Shown here piece after piece: positions 16,447 through 24,585 of a stretch of DNA of 64,000 bases (its first letter is position 1; each line of letters begins with the position of its first letter). The notes beneath the pieces are model-generated. The model was not told the origin of the DNA. It did not search any database and saw nothing but the letters and a program-made list of their open reading frames with translations. A program made the translations under genes and the position numbers. The DNA is taken from NCBI GenBank assembly GCA_021848365.1, contig JAJZUS010000001.1:1145517-1209516 (forward strand), given 5' to 3'. Source of the stretch: Actinomycetes bacterium (GTDB taxonomy: Bacteria; Actinomycetota; Acidimicrobiia; Acidimicrobiales; RAAP-2).

Positions 16447-18540
16447 ATGGCGGAAATTACGGGCGAGAGGGGGCGCGGGGTGGACGTCACCGCCTACGGC
16501 CCGGAGCGCTTCTCGAGCCGGGAGCTGTCACGCCTGGCCTTCGGAGAGCGCCTGTTGGACCTCGCCGAGGATCCCGACCTCGCATTACTCGAGCGGTGCA
16601 AGTTCGTCGCCATCTTCGCCGACATGATCGACGAGTTCTTCCAGGTGAGGGTCGTGAGCCTCCTCGACAAGGTGGCCGCGGGGGTGGAGACGCCCTCGGT
16701 CGACGGTGTTCGACCGCGCCAGCAGTTGAGCGACATCCGCGAACGGGTGCTCGCCCTCGTCGAGCGCCAGGACCGGATCGTGCTCGACGGCCTCGTGCCG
16801 GCCCTGCGGGCGGCGGGGATCGATCTCGTGCGCGTGAGCGAGCTCGACGAGGAGCAGCGGTCGCGCCTCGGGCGCTTCTTCGATCAGAACGTCTACCCGG
16901 TGTTGACTCCGCTCGCCGTGGACCCCGGACACCCGTTCCCCATGATCTCGAACCTCTCACTCAACATCGCGGTCAGCGTGCGGGACGAATCGACGGGTGA
17001 GGAGCGCTCGGCGCGCGTCAAGGTTCCGAGCTCGCTGCCCCGATTCCTCAATGCGGGGGCGGGGCGGTGGTGCCTGCTCGAGGACCTCATCGTCGCCCAC
17101 CTCGACCGGTTGTTCCCCGGGATGTCCATCGGGCGGGCGGACATCTTCCGGGTGACCCGTAATGCCGACCTCACCCTCGAGGAGGACGAGGCCGACGACC
17201 TGATGGTGGCGCTCGAGATCGAACTGCGCCGGCGACGCTTCGGGGAGGCGCTGCGCGTGGAGATCCAGCGCGGCATGTCGGGCGATTTCCTCGACCTCCT
17301 GGTCGACCAGCTCGACCTGACCCACGAGAGCGTCTACGTCAGTGACGCCCCACTTGGCCTACACGACCTCTGGAGCCTCTACGACATGGACCGGCCCGAT
17401 CTCAAGGGTGAGGGATGGTCGCCGCTCACGCCGACCCGCCTGCTCGTGGGCGATCACGTGGGGGACATCTTCTCGGCGATTCGGGAGGGTGACGTGTTGC
17501 TGCATCACCCCTACGACTCCTTCAGCGACTCCGTGGAGATGTTCGTGGCCCAGGCCGCCGAGGACCCGAAGGTGGTCGCGATCAAGCAGACGCTGTATCG
17601 AACGTCGGGGGACTCGCCGGTCGTCCGGTCCCTCATTCGAGCGGCCGAGCGGGGCAAGCAGGTGGTGGCGCTCGTGGAGTTGAAGGCGCGATTCGACGAG
17701 GCCGCCAACATCGAGTGGGCGAAGGCCCTCGAGGACGCCGGCGTCCACGTCGTGTACGGCGTCGTGGGCCTGAAGACGCACTCGAAGACGTCGCTAGTGG
17801 TCCGCCAGGAAGGCGATCGAATGATGCGGTACGCCCACGTCGCCACCGGCAACTACAACTCGAAGACCGCCCGGTCCTACGAGGACTTCGGACTGCTCAC
17901 CGCGGACGCCGACGTGACCCGCGACGTCGGGGAGCTCTTCAACTTCCTGACCGGTTTTGCTCGCGTGGTCGACTACCGACGCCTCATCGTGAGCCCAGCC
18001 CATACTCGGGAGCGGGTGATCGAGCTCATCCGGGTCCAACGGGATCGGGGGGCCGACGGGGCCATCGCGATCAAGGTGAACGGCCTGACCGATCCCGCGA
18101 TCATCGACGCCCTCTACGAGGCGAGCGCGGCGGGAGCCGAGGTGCGACTCGCCGTACGGACGCTGTGCTGCCTGCGGCCCGGGGTGCCAGGACTATCCGA
18201 GCGCATCGAGGTGCACTCGCTCGTCGGTGAGTTCCTGGAGCATTCGCGGATCCTGATCTTTGGACGACCCGGCGAGGTGGGCTACTCGGTCTACATGGGC
18301 TCGGCCGACCTCATGGAGCGGAATCTCGATCGACGGGTGGAGGTCCTCGTCCCGGTGAGCTCGCCCGGCCCACGCGAGGAACTGCGCGACGCCTTCGAAG
18401 TGACGTGGCGGGACGACCGCTTCAGTTGGCTACTCGGGCCCGACCGGCGCTGGCGTCGTCTGCAGTCGGTCGAGGGCTTCTCGGCCCAGGCCGAATTCAA
18501 GCGTCGGGCGTTGGCTCGCTCCCGTTCGCTGACTCACTAG
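16447..18540 (+). CDS. ppk1: Polyphosphate kinase 1
   Basis: 697 residues, normal for PPK1. N-terminal four-helix region (FSSRELSRLAFGERLLDLAEDPDLALLER), then the head domain and two phospholipase-D-like C domains. GLKTHSKTSLVVR contains the His that becomes phosphorylated, and HVATGNYNSKTARSYEDFGLLTA carries the second conserved His. MGSADLMERNLDRRVEVLVPV closes the second C domain. Reversibly makes inorganic polyphosphate from ATP; its position away from relA leaves co-regulation open. Its end overlaps the facing membrane-protein gene by 44 bases. Confidence 0.97.
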   Translation: MAEITGERGRGVDVTAYGPERFSSRELSRLAFGERLLDLAEDPDLALLERCKFVAIFADMIDEFFQVRVVSLLDKVAAGVETPSVDGVRPRQQLSDIRERVLALVERQDRIVLDGLVPALRAAGIDLVRVSELDEEQRSRLGRFFDQNVYPVLTPLAVDPGHPFPMISNLSLNIAVSVRDESTGEERSARVKVPSSLPRFLNAGAGRWCLLEDLIVAHLDRLFPGMSIGRADIFRVTRNADLTLEEDEADDLMVALEIELRRRRFGEALRVEIQRGMSGDFLDLLVDQLDLTHESVYVSDAPLGLHDLWSLYDMDRPDLKGEGWSPLTPTRLLVGDHVGDIFSAIREGDVLLHHPYDSFSDSVEMFVAQAAEDPKVVAIKQTLYRTSGDSPVVRSLIRAAERGKQVVALVELKARFDEAANIEWAKALEDAGVHVVYGVVGLKTHSKTSLVVRQEGDRMMRYAHVATGNYNSKTARSYEDFGLLTADADVTRDVGELFNFLTGFARVVDYRRLIVSPAHTRERVIELIRVQRDRGADGAIAIKVNGLTDPAIIDALYEASAAGAEVRLAVRTLCCLRPGVPGLSERIEVHSLVGEFLEHSRILIFGRPGEVGYSVYMGSADLMERNLDRRVEVLVPVSSPGPREELRDAFEVTWRDDRFSWLLGPDRRWRRLQSVEGFSAQAEFKRRALARSRSLTH

Positions 18541-19564
18541 GGCCCGCGTGGCGCGGGCCGCGGCGCCACTCCAGGCTGGCGTAGGCGGCACCGCCGATCG
18601 GGATCGGGATCCAGAAGTTGACCAGGCGGTAGGCGAGGACGGCCAGGATCGCCTGGCTGTGGGGCACTCCGAAGCCGACGAGCGTGGGGATGAGGACGCC
18701 CTCGATGACTCCCAGGCCCGCCGGGGTGACGGGGATGGCGGCGAGGATGTTGGCGAGCCCGTAGGCGACGAGCAGGTCGATGGGGCTGGTGACGTGGCCG
18801 AACGCCCAGAGGAAGACCCAGAGGCAGGCCGCGTCGAAGATCCAGTTGAGGCCGGCCCAGGTGAAGGCCCACCATAGGGTTCGGCGGTTGTTGATGAGGA
18901 CCGTGATGCGGTTCGCGACCTTCTCGAGAAGGCGGGAGGTGGCGTCGGGGTCGAGTCGCGGGACGCGCTCGGCGATCGCCCTCAGCCAGGCGTCGGCGTG
19001 TCGTTGGCCCCGGGTGAGCAGGATGATCGTCCCGAAGAAGGCGAGGAGCAGGAAGACCCCGGCGAGCGCCGCGAACCCGTAGGCGGGGTTGAAGCCGCGC
19101 AGCGGGATGGAGACGACGAGGGCCAGCCAGAAGATGATGTTCAGAACCACGGCCGAGCCGGTGCCCTGAGTGGCGAGGCCGAAGGCGTTGGTGTCGCGTG
19201 GCACGCCGAGCTGGTTGAAGATGCGGTAGGAGAGAGCTCCGGCGGGGGCCGTGCCCCCGGGAACCACGTGGCTGATCGCGAGACCCGCCAGGTTGACCCG
19301 CAGGACGTCGTAGCGGCCCGGGGCGTGGGGGTAGAGCACGGTGCGGGTCAGCTCGACGTAGGAGTAGATGGCGGCGAGCTCCGCGACGACGGCGACCGCG
19401 ACGAGGATGGGATTCAGGCTGGCGAGCAGGTGCAGGGAGTGGCGGGCCGAGCCGAATTGGGGAATGACGAGGTACTCGGTCACGAAGACGAGGAAGCCCA
19501 CGCTCAGGATGATGCGCAGTTCGCGTGGGAAGATGGCGCGGGGGCGTGGTTGCTCGTTCGCCAT
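18497..19564 (-). CDS. Flippase-like integral membrane protein (UPF0104 / LPG synthase TM region)
   Basis: 355 residues. Start taken at the ATG at 19564, preceded by GGGAGACTGG; an in-frame GTG further upstream lacks a binding site. About eight hydrophobic segments and the family-typical ISHVVPGGTAPAGALSYRIFNQLGV plus a C-terminal ANILAAIPVTPAGLGVIEGVL and VLAYRLVNFWIPIPIGG. This matches the membrane domain of lysylphosphatidylglycerol synthases and the related UPF0104 group, without the cytosolic aminoacyl-transferase domain. The substrate is unknown. Next to a polyprenol-phosphate mannosyltransferase, a lipid or lipid-linked sugar role is plausible but unproven. Confidence 0.75.
   Translation of the reverse strand: MANEQPRPRAIFPRELRIILSVGFLVFVTEYLVIPQFGSARHSLHLLASLNPILVAVAVVAELAAIYSYVELTRTVLYPHAPGRYDVLRVNLAGLAISHVVPGGTAPAGALSYRIFNQLGVPRDTNAFGLATQGTGSAVVLNIIFWLALVVSIPLRGFNPAYGFAALAGVFLLLAFFGTIILLTRGQRHADAWLRAIAERVPRLDPDATSRLLEKVANRITVLINNRRTLWWAFTWAGLNWIFDAACLWVFLWAFGHVTSPIDLLVAYGLANILAAIPVTPAGLGVIEGVLIPTLVGFGVPHSQAILAVLAYRLVNFWIPIPIGGAAYASLEWRRGPRHAGPSESANGSEPTPDA
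18541..18559 (+). terminator. GC hairpin directly after ppk stop
   Basis: GGCCCGCG and CGCGGGCC form a perfect 8-bp stem with a 3-base loop immediately after the ppk TAG. No T-run follows, and it lies inside the 3' coding end of the facing gene, so a terminator role is only possible. Confidence 0.35.
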
Positions 19565-19626
19565 TAATCCAGTCTCCCACCTGCGGGTTGGCCCCGGGGC
19601 CACCTCGCGGGCGGGGGCGGGATCGG

Positions 19627-19632
19627 TAGGCT
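19627..19632 (+). promoter_or_regulatory. Candidate -10 element for the mannosyltransferase (leaderless)
   Basis: TAGGCT, 6 bases before the GTG at 19639, with no ribosome-binding site. Same hexamer and spacing as relA. Confidence 0.5.
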
Positions 19633-19638
19633 TGCCCG

Positions 19639-20355
19639 GTGCGCGTGCTGGTGGTGCTGCCCACTTACAACGAGATCCTCAACGTCGAGTCGATGTTGCG
19701 TACGCTGCGCGAGGTGGTGCCCGACGCGGCGATCCTCGTCGTCGATGACGGTAGTCCGGACGGGACGGCACAGCGGGCGCGGGAGCTCTCTCTCGAGTTG
19801 GGGAGGATCGACATCCTCGAGCGGGCCGCGAAGAGCGGCCTCGGCGGTGCGTACCGCGCCGGGTTCGCCTGGGGCCTGGCGGCGGGTTACGACCACTTCG
19901 TGGAGATCGACTGCGACTTCTCGCACGATCCGCGCGCCCTACCCGAGCTCCTAGCGGCCGCGGAGCGGGCCGACGTGGTCATCGGGTCGCGATACGTTCC
20001 CGGCGGGCACATCCCGAAGTGGTCGTGGACGCGCCAACTCCTCTCACGCGGCGGGAACCAGTACGCGTCGCTGATGCTCGGGCTACGAGTGAAGGACTCC
20101 ACGGCTGGCTATCGCGTCTACAGCGCGACCGCCCTGCGAGCGATGGACTACACGACGGTGGGGGCCGACGGGTACGGCTTCCAGATCGAGATGACGTACC
20201 GGGCGCGACGGGCCGGCCTCACCATCACCGAGGTCCCGATCTCCTTCACCGACCGGACGCGCGGCGAGTCGAAGATGTCGAGCGCCATCGTGGTCGAGGC
20301 GCTCTGGTTGGTGACGCGGTGGGCGATCGGTCGCCTACGGCGCCGTCCCCACTAG
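19639..20355 (+). CDS. Polyprenol-phosphate mannosyltransferase-like GT2 glycosyltransferase
   Basis: 238 residues, GT-A fold family 2. VVLPTYNEILNVESML at the N-terminus, VVDDGSPDGT (nucleotide-sugar binding), EIDCDFSHDP (D-x-D-type metal site), GSRYVPGG and the C-terminal PISFTDRTRGESKMS, all characteristic of Dpm1/Ppm1. No membrane segments, as in single-domain Ppm1 catalytic units. Expected to transfer mannose from GDP-mannose to polyprenol phosphate for cell-envelope glycans. It ends tail to tail with the isochorismate synthase gene, the two stops sharing CTAG. Confidence 0.85.
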   Translation: MRVLVVLPTYNEILNVESMLRTLREVVPDAAILVVDDGSPDGTAQRARELSLELGRIDILERAAKSGLGGAYRAGFAWGLAAGYDHFVEIDCDFSHDPRALPELLAAAERADVVIGSRYVPGGHIPKWSWTRQLLSRGGNQYASLMLGLRVKDSTAGYRVYSATALRAMDYTTVGADGYGFQIEMTYRARRAGLTITEVPISFTDRTRGESKMSSAIVVEALWLVTRWAIGRLRRRPH

Positions 20356-21584
20356 ATCCGGTCGACGAGGAGAGCGGACAGGACACTCGCGAGTTTGTCG
20401 CGGGTCTCCTCGCGCTCGGCGATCGGATCGGACTCCGACACGATGCCGGCGCCGGCCCACGCCTCGAAGGCTCGCTCGCGAATCTGGACGCCCCGGATGC
20501 CGATCCACCACTCACCGTCACCCGCGTCGTCCACCCAGCCAACGGGTCCGGCGTAGTGGCCGCGGGAGCGTCCCTCGAGGGCGGAGATGAGGGAGAGGGC
20601 CGTCGCGCGGGGCAGGCCGCCGACGGCCGCGGTCGGGTGGAGGCGACGAAGCAGGCTGATCGCGTCCGGGGCGGTGCCCGACACCGGCGACGACGCCGTG
20701 ATCCAGGTCCCGAGGTGGGCGACCGTCCGCAGTGTCACGATCGAGGGGGTGGCGTCGGCGTGGACGTCGTGATACGCGGGTTCGAGGGCACTCACGATGT
20801 CGTCGACCAGGATGGCGTGCTCGTGGAGGTTCTTCGTGCTGCCGAGGAGCCAGGTCTCGTAGTCGTCGGGGGCCACGTTCGGGGGTAGGGCGATCGTCCC
20901 GGCGAGGGGGTGGCAGAGGACCTCGGAGCCGGTGCGGCGCACGAGCAGTTCGGGGCTCGCGCCGACGAAGCGTCGTCCGTCGAGGGTCGGTAGGGCGTAG
21001 ATCGTGCAGTAGGGCTCGCGCCCCCGCAGGCGAGCGGCGAGGGCCGCGGGGTCGATGGGATCGGTCGTCGTGCCGCTGACCGATCGCGCAAGGACGACCT
21101 TCGCGAGGTCGCCTCGCCGTAGTCGCTCGACGGCTATCGCGACCTGGTGGGCGTACTCCTCGGGGGCCGGGTCGTAGGTGACCGAGCGCAGCGTCAGGGG
21201 CTCCTGGCGGGGCGGCGCGACTTCGTCGAGCAGGGGGCGCCAGTCGGGCGAACCGACCCGCTCGGTGATCCAGGCGCCGCCGTCACGATCGAGGGTGAGG
21301 ACGAAGCGCGGGACGCTGAGCTTCGCCTCGGCGGAGCGATCGAAGGGGAGGGCGGCGAAGCCGATGACACCCGAACCGGCGGGGCCGTCGTCCCCCTCCA
21401 ACTCGGCGCCGAGGTCGACCGGTCCGTCCTCGTCGAGTCCCTCCGGAAGGGGCACCTCGTACACGGTGCCTCCGAAGCCGCAGCGCAGTACCTCGGGACT
21501 CTCGACGAGCCAGCCGACACGAGCCCCGAGGGCGCGCACGACGGAGGGCGCGACGGACTCGATCCGGGTACGACGGAATCTCAC
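20352..21584 (-). CDS. menF: Isochorismate synthase (menaquinone branch)
   Basis: 410 residues from the GTG overlapping the menG stop; the longer upstream frame lies inside menG and is not used. Chorismate-binding enzyme motifs: DLAKVVLARSV (with the Lys that activates water), GRRFVGASPELLVRR, CHPLAGTIALP, HEHAILVDDIV and LHPTAAVGGLPR, plus EWWIGIRGVQIRE near the end. Converts chorismate to isochorismate. The neighbouring menG and a menC further along favour menaquinone over siderophore synthesis. No menD/menB/menE is in the window. Confidence 0.85.
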   Translation of the reverse strand: MRFRRTRIESVAPSVVRALGARVGWLVESPEVLRCGFGGTVYEVPLPEGLDEDGPVDLGAELEGDDGPAGSGVIGFAALPFDRSAEAKLSVPRFVLTLDRDGGAWITERVGSPDWRPLLDEVAPPRQEPLTLRSVTYDPAPEEYAHQVAIAVERLRRGDLAKVVLARSVSGTTTDPIDPAALAARLRGREPYCTIYALPTLDGRRFVGASPELLVRRTGSEVLCHPLAGTIALPPNVAPDDYETWLLGSTKNLHEHAILVDDIVSALEPAYHDVHADATPSIVTLRTVAHLGTWITASSPVSGTAPDAISLLRRLHPTAAVGGLPRATALSLISALEGRSRGHYAGPVGWVDDAGDGEWWIGIRGVQIRERAFEAWAGAGIVSESDPIAEREETRDKLASVLSALLVDRI

Positions 21585-22279
21585 GAGACGGTGGCGCGCG
21601 TGGCGAGGAACTGCTGACTGAGCCCGCCCATTACGAAACGGTGATTCACGGCGCGGAATCCCGCAGCGCGCAGCATCTCGGAGAGCTCGGGAGCGGGAGG
21701 CAGGTAGGCCGTCGATCGGGGAAGGTAGTGATAAGCGTCGCGGTCGGAGACGAGCGAGCCGATCAGAGGGACGACGCGACGGAACCAGAGCCGAAATCCC
21801 CAGCGCCACAGTCCCGACCGCGGTTCGGCTACCTCCAGCAGGGAGATGCGTCCCCCCGGTCGGACGACGCGCGCCATCTCCGCGAGGGTCGCGGGAAGGT
21901 CCGTGAAGTTGCGCAGCGCGTAACCACACGTGATGCCGTCGAAGGCTCCGGTCGAGAAGGGCATGTGAGCGGCGTCGGCCTGCACCCGCTCGGGCATGCC
22001 CCGTCCGGCGCGCAGCATGCCGAAACTCAGGTCCGTCGCGACGGGTCGGTGGCCCACCCGGGTCAGTTCACGCGTGAAGTCACCCGTTCCGGCGGCGACG
22101 TCGAGGACGAGGCTGCCCGGCGCCAGCCACAGGTCCCTCACGGCCCGCCGGCGCCAGGCGGCGTCCATGCCGAAGGTCATGAGCCGGTTCACCAACTCGT
22201 AGCGATCGGCGATCGCGTCGAACATGGCTCGTACCTGGCGAGTCTTCTCCTCGCCCTGGGGCAACGCGCGGGAGTCCAC
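21581..22279 (-). CDS. menG: Demethylmenaquinone methyltransferase
   Basis: 232 residues from GTG at 22279, two bases after the upstream stop. Class I SAM methyltransferase: FDAIADRYELVNRLMTFGMD (UbiE/MenG signature 1), VLDVAAGTGDFT (SAM motif I) and GYALRNFTD followed by VRPGGRISLLEV (motifs II-III). Methylates demethylmenaquinone in the last step of menaquinone synthesis. In operon with the isochorismate synthase gene downstream and the MaoC-like gene upstream. Confidence 0.92.
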   Translation of the reverse strand: MDSRALPQGEEKTRQVRAMFDAIADRYELVNRLMTFGMDAAWRRRAVRDLWLAPGSLVLDVAAGTGDFTRELTRVGHRPVATDLSFGMLRAGRGMPERVQADAAHMPFSTGAFDGITCGYALRNFTDLPATLAEMARVVRPGGRISLLEVAEPRSGLWRWGFRLWFRRVVPLIGSLVSDRDAYHYLPRSTAYLPPAPELSEMLRAAGFRAVNHRFVMGGLSQQFLATRATVS

Positions 22280-22281
22280 GA

Positions 22282-22737
22282 TCAGACGTAGTACCGGTAG
22301 ATCACCTGGGCCACGCAGGCCGGCTTCGGGGCGTCGCGCATCTCGACGACGACGTCGAGCACCACCTGGGCGCCGCCCTCGAACGGTTCCACGCTCGCGA
22401 GGGTGGCGCCGGCGCGAACCTCGCTGTCGACGGGCACGGGGCTCACGAAGCGAACCTTGTTGGTCCCGTAGTTGACCCCCATGGCGACGCCGTCGACGCG
22501 CACCACTTCGGCGAGCAGGACGGGTAGCAGGGACAAGGTGAGATAGCCGTGGGCGATGGTGCCACCGAAGGGGCCCGCCGCCGCTCGCTCGACGTCCTCG
22601 TGAATCCACTGGTGATCACCCGTGGCCGCGGCGAAGAGATTGATCTGCTCCTGGGTGACACGGTGGTACTCCGAGTATCCGAGCGACTCTCCCACCATCG
22701 CGGCGAACTCGTCGAGACCGCTGACGCGCGTGACCAT
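22282..22737 (-). CDS. MaoC-like dehydratase/hydratase
   Basis: 151 residues. Start is the ATG at 22737, preceded by GGGAGG at good spacing; an in-frame GTG sits inside that binding site. Single hot-dog fold with the hydratase-2 motif region FAAATGDHQWIHEDVERA (catalytic Asp and His in the D-x-x-x-I-H pattern) and GTIAHGYLTLSLLP. The family hydrates trans-enoyl-CoA or similar thioesters. The actual substrate is unknown. It shares an operon with menG, though no role in menaquinone synthesis follows from the family. Confidence 0.82.
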   Translation of the reverse strand: MVTRVSGLDEFAAMVGESLGYSEYHRVTQEQINLFAAATGDHQWIHEDVERAAAGPFGGTIAHGYLTLSLLPVLLAEVVRVDGVAMGVNYGTNKVRFVSPVPVDSEVRAGATLASVEPFEGGAQVVLDVVVEMRDAPKPACVAQVIYRYYV

Positions 22738-22755
22738 GGCCACCTCCCGACGGCG

Positions 22756-22761
22756 AGCCTA
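22756..22761 (-). promoter_or_regulatory. Candidate -10 element for the MaoC-menG-menF operon
   Basis: TAGGCT on the minus strand, 18 bases upstream of the ATG, leaving room for the GGGAGG ribosome-binding site in a short leader. Confidence 0.4.
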
Positions 22762-22795
22762 CCGTGCGTCACCCGCCGTTCACCTGGGCCTTTCG

Positions 22796-22801
22796 TACAA
22801 T
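22796..22801 (+). promoter_or_regulatory. Candidate -10 element for the VIT1/CCC1 gene (leaderless)
   Basis: TACAAT followed by 6 bases and then the GTG at 22808. No ribosome-binding site, so the transcript probably begins at the start codon. Confidence 0.55.
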
Positions 22802-22807
22802 GATGCG

Positions 22808-23524
22808 GTGGACGACGCCGCGCAGCCAGAGGAATCAGTACACCCGGAGGAGCACCGTCAGGTCGCGGACGGGTGGATCCGAGCGGGCATCTTCGGCATC
22901 TCCGACGGCCTGGTGACCAACGTGTCGCTGATCCTCGGGTTCGCCGGGGCCAACCCGGGACACGCGGTGGTGCGGCTCGCGGGTCTCACGGGACTCGTGG
23001 CGGGCGGTTTCTCCATGGCGAGTGGGGAGTACCTCTCGATGCGGGCCCAGAAGGAGCTTCTGGAGTACGAGATCGAGGTCGAACGTCGCTCGATCGCCGC
23101 GAGCCCTCAGGCGGAGCGGATCGAACTGCAGCGCATGTTCGAGGCCCGGGGCATCGAGGGCGACCTCGCCGCGCGTCTCGCCGAGGACTTGATGCGCGAC
23201 CCGGAGCTCGCGCTCGCGACCCACGCGCGCGAAGAGCTCGGCATCGACCCCTCGGCGACCGGCAGCCCTTGGGGAGCGTCGATCTCGTCACTGCTGAGCT
23301 TCTGGGTGGGGGCGGTCATTCCCCTGCTGCCGTGGCTCTGGACGGCGCACGGGAACGAGACCACGTCGTCCATCGTGTTCGGAGCCGTCGGCGCCGCGGG
23401 CGTCGGTGCGGCGATCGGGTGGTTCGCGAAGCGGGGGGTCGTGCGGTGGGCCGCTCGCCAGTTGCTGGTCGCGACGCTCGCCTCCCTCGTCACCTTTGGG
23501 CTAGGTCACCTGGTCGGTGCGTAG
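22808..23524 (+). CDS. VIT1/CCC1-family membrane transporter (iron/manganese)
   Basis: 238 residues from GTG at 22808. RAGIFGISDGLVTNVSLILG is the signature first membrane segment of the family, with its conserved Asp. GFSMASGEYLSMRAQKELLEYE carries the second membrane segment leading into the cytosolic helical metal-binding region. Three more membrane segments follow. Relatives carry Fe2+ or Mn2+ out of the cytosol. The acidic hydrophilic N-terminus (about 22 residues) may be disordered. A longer upstream frame overlaps the MaoC gene and has no family content. Confidence 0.88.
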   Translation: MDDAAQPEESVHPEEHRQVADGWIRAGIFGISDGLVTNVSLILGFAGANPGHAVVRLAGLTGLVAGGFSMASGEYLSMRAQKELLEYEIEVERRSIAASPQAERIELQRMFEARGIEGDLAARLAEDLMRDPELALATHAREELGIDPSATGSPWGASISSLLSFWVGAVIPLLPWLWTAHGNETTSSIVFGAVGAAGVGAAIGWFAKRGVVRWAARQLLVATLASLVTFGLGHLVGA

Positions 23525-23532
23525 GCCCGATC

Positions 23533-24363
23533 TCAGGGCAGGTGGGTGACGTAGTCGGTGCGCTCGACGGAGAATCCGAGGGATCGGTAGAGGGCGAGCG
23601 CGGCGGCGTTGTCCGCGTCGACGTAGAGGATCGCATCGCGGACCCCGCGCTCGTGCAGCGAGTTGAGTCCGCGCGCCGTCATGAGCCGACCGAGGCCCCG
23701 TCGCTGGTGGCGGGGGTGCACGGAGATCACGTAGATCTCGCCGAAGCGCTCGGGGTGCAACTCGTGGATCTTGGTCCAGCAGGAGGCCGCCAGATCCCCA
23801 TCCACTTCGAGCACCAGGAAGCCCGAGGGGTCGTACCAGGCCTCGTGAGTGCGCTCGTCGAGCTGGGCCCGTGTCCAGGCGCCCTGCTCGGGGTGGTCAG
23901 CGAAGGCGTCGTTGTTCTGGGCGAGCCACGCGTCAGCGTCGCGCGCGAAGTCGAAGGGTCGTAGGGTGGCGCCCTCGGGTAGCGGAGCCGCGGCGACGGG
24001 CAGACGCGCGCGCATGAGATGGAGGGTTCGGACGACTCGCCCGACGGGGATCCCCTCGCCGCGTGACCACCACCGGAGGTGATGGTGTCGACGAAGGAGA
24101 ATCTCGCCCAACGCGTCGTCGAACCCACCACCCGCCATCTCGACGGAGGGAACGTCCTCGTGGGCCAGATGGGCGTAGGCGCCGAGCAGTTCACCGTCCC
24201 ATCGGAGCCAGTGCTCGGCCGGACCGCCGTGGAGGACGGCTCGGCGGCGACCCTCGTCGATGGCCTCTCGTCCGAGTTCCACCTCTAGGCGGTTCAGGAG
24301 GTCGAGGACCCGCAAGCGCTCCGTGGGCGGGAGGACGTCGGTCGCCCTCCAGGCGCCCGTCAT
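23533..24363 (-). CDS. mshD: Mycothiol synthase (GNAT acetyltransferase)
   Basis: 276 residues from the ATG that overlaps the stop of the small gene upstream (ATGA). Tandem GNAT domains; the active C-terminal one has NNDAFADHPEQGAWTRAQ, FLVLEVDGDLAASCWTK, EIYVISVHPRHQRRGLGRLM (acetyl-CoA loop) and LYVDADNAAALALYRSLGF. These match MshD, which acetylates Cys-GlcN-Ins in the final step of mycothiol synthesis. Mycothiol is the low-molecular-weight thiol of Actinomycetota, so this gene supports the taxonomic call. Confidence 0.9.
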   Translation of the reverse strand: MTGAWRATDVLPPTERLRVLDLLNRLEVELGREAIDEGRRRAVLHGGPAEHWLRWDGELLGAYAHLAHEDVPSVEMAGGGFDDALGEILLRRHHHLRWWSRGEGIPVGRVVRTLHLMRARLPVAAAPLPEGATLRPFDFARDADAWLAQNNDAFADHPEQGAWTRAQLDERTHEAWYDPSGFLVLEVDGDLAASCWTKIHELHPERFGEIYVISVHPRHQRRGLGRLMTARGLNSLHERGVRDAILYVDADNAAALALYRSLGFSVERTDYVTHLP

Positions 24364-24542
24364 CGCCACGCTCGGGTCACGCGACTCAGCCGTCGCAACA
24401 GGGTTCCGACGGTGCGCTCCGCCGCGACCAGTTCGGTGTAGGCGTCGGACGGGAGGTCCTTGCCCTCGACGAGCGCCGTGATCCGCCGCGACAGGTCCTC
24501 GAGGGAGGAGATGATCGCGTTCAGCTCGCTCGGTGCACTCAT
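24360..24542 (-). CDS. Small helical protein coupled to mshD, function unknown
   Basis: 60 residues, starting at an ATG preceded by GAGGACC. Predominantly helical by composition (SSLEDLSRRITALVEGKD, then TELVAAERTVGTLLRRLSRV), with no cysteine and no membrane segment. Its TGA overlaps the mshD ATG, so the two are translationally coupled. The 5' end faces the YgfZ-like gene across a 43-base gap that carries overlapping -10 hexamers. I do not recognise a family. Confidence 0.65.
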   Translation of the reverse strand: MSAPSELNAIISSLEDLSRRITALVEGKDLPSDAYTELVAAERTVGTLLRRLSRVTRAWR

Positions 24543-24573
24543 GGTCCTCGTCGATCGTTGGGTGGGCCGCGCT

Positions 24574-24580
24574 TACTGTA
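24574..24580. promoter_or_regulatory. Overlapping divergent -10 elements (mshD operon / YgfZ gene)
   Basis: The plus strand reads TACTGT at 24574-24579, exactly 6 bases before the YgfZ GTG. The minus strand reads TACAGT at 24580-24575, 32 bases before the small gene, which has its own ribosome-binding site. The shared TACTGTA core is near-symmetric, so divergent transcription from one melting site is likely. Confidence 0.5.
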
Positions 24581-24585
24581 GTGGT

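Noticed and set aside
20352-21929. Isochorismate synthase starting at 21929
   Set aside because: The first 115 residues are an off-frame reading of menG; the GTG at 21584 overlaps the menG stop.
22282-22609. N-terminal extension of menG to 22609
   Set aside because: The added 110 residues are Arg/Gly-rich translation of the MaoC gene in another frame; the family signature begins right after the GTG at 22279.
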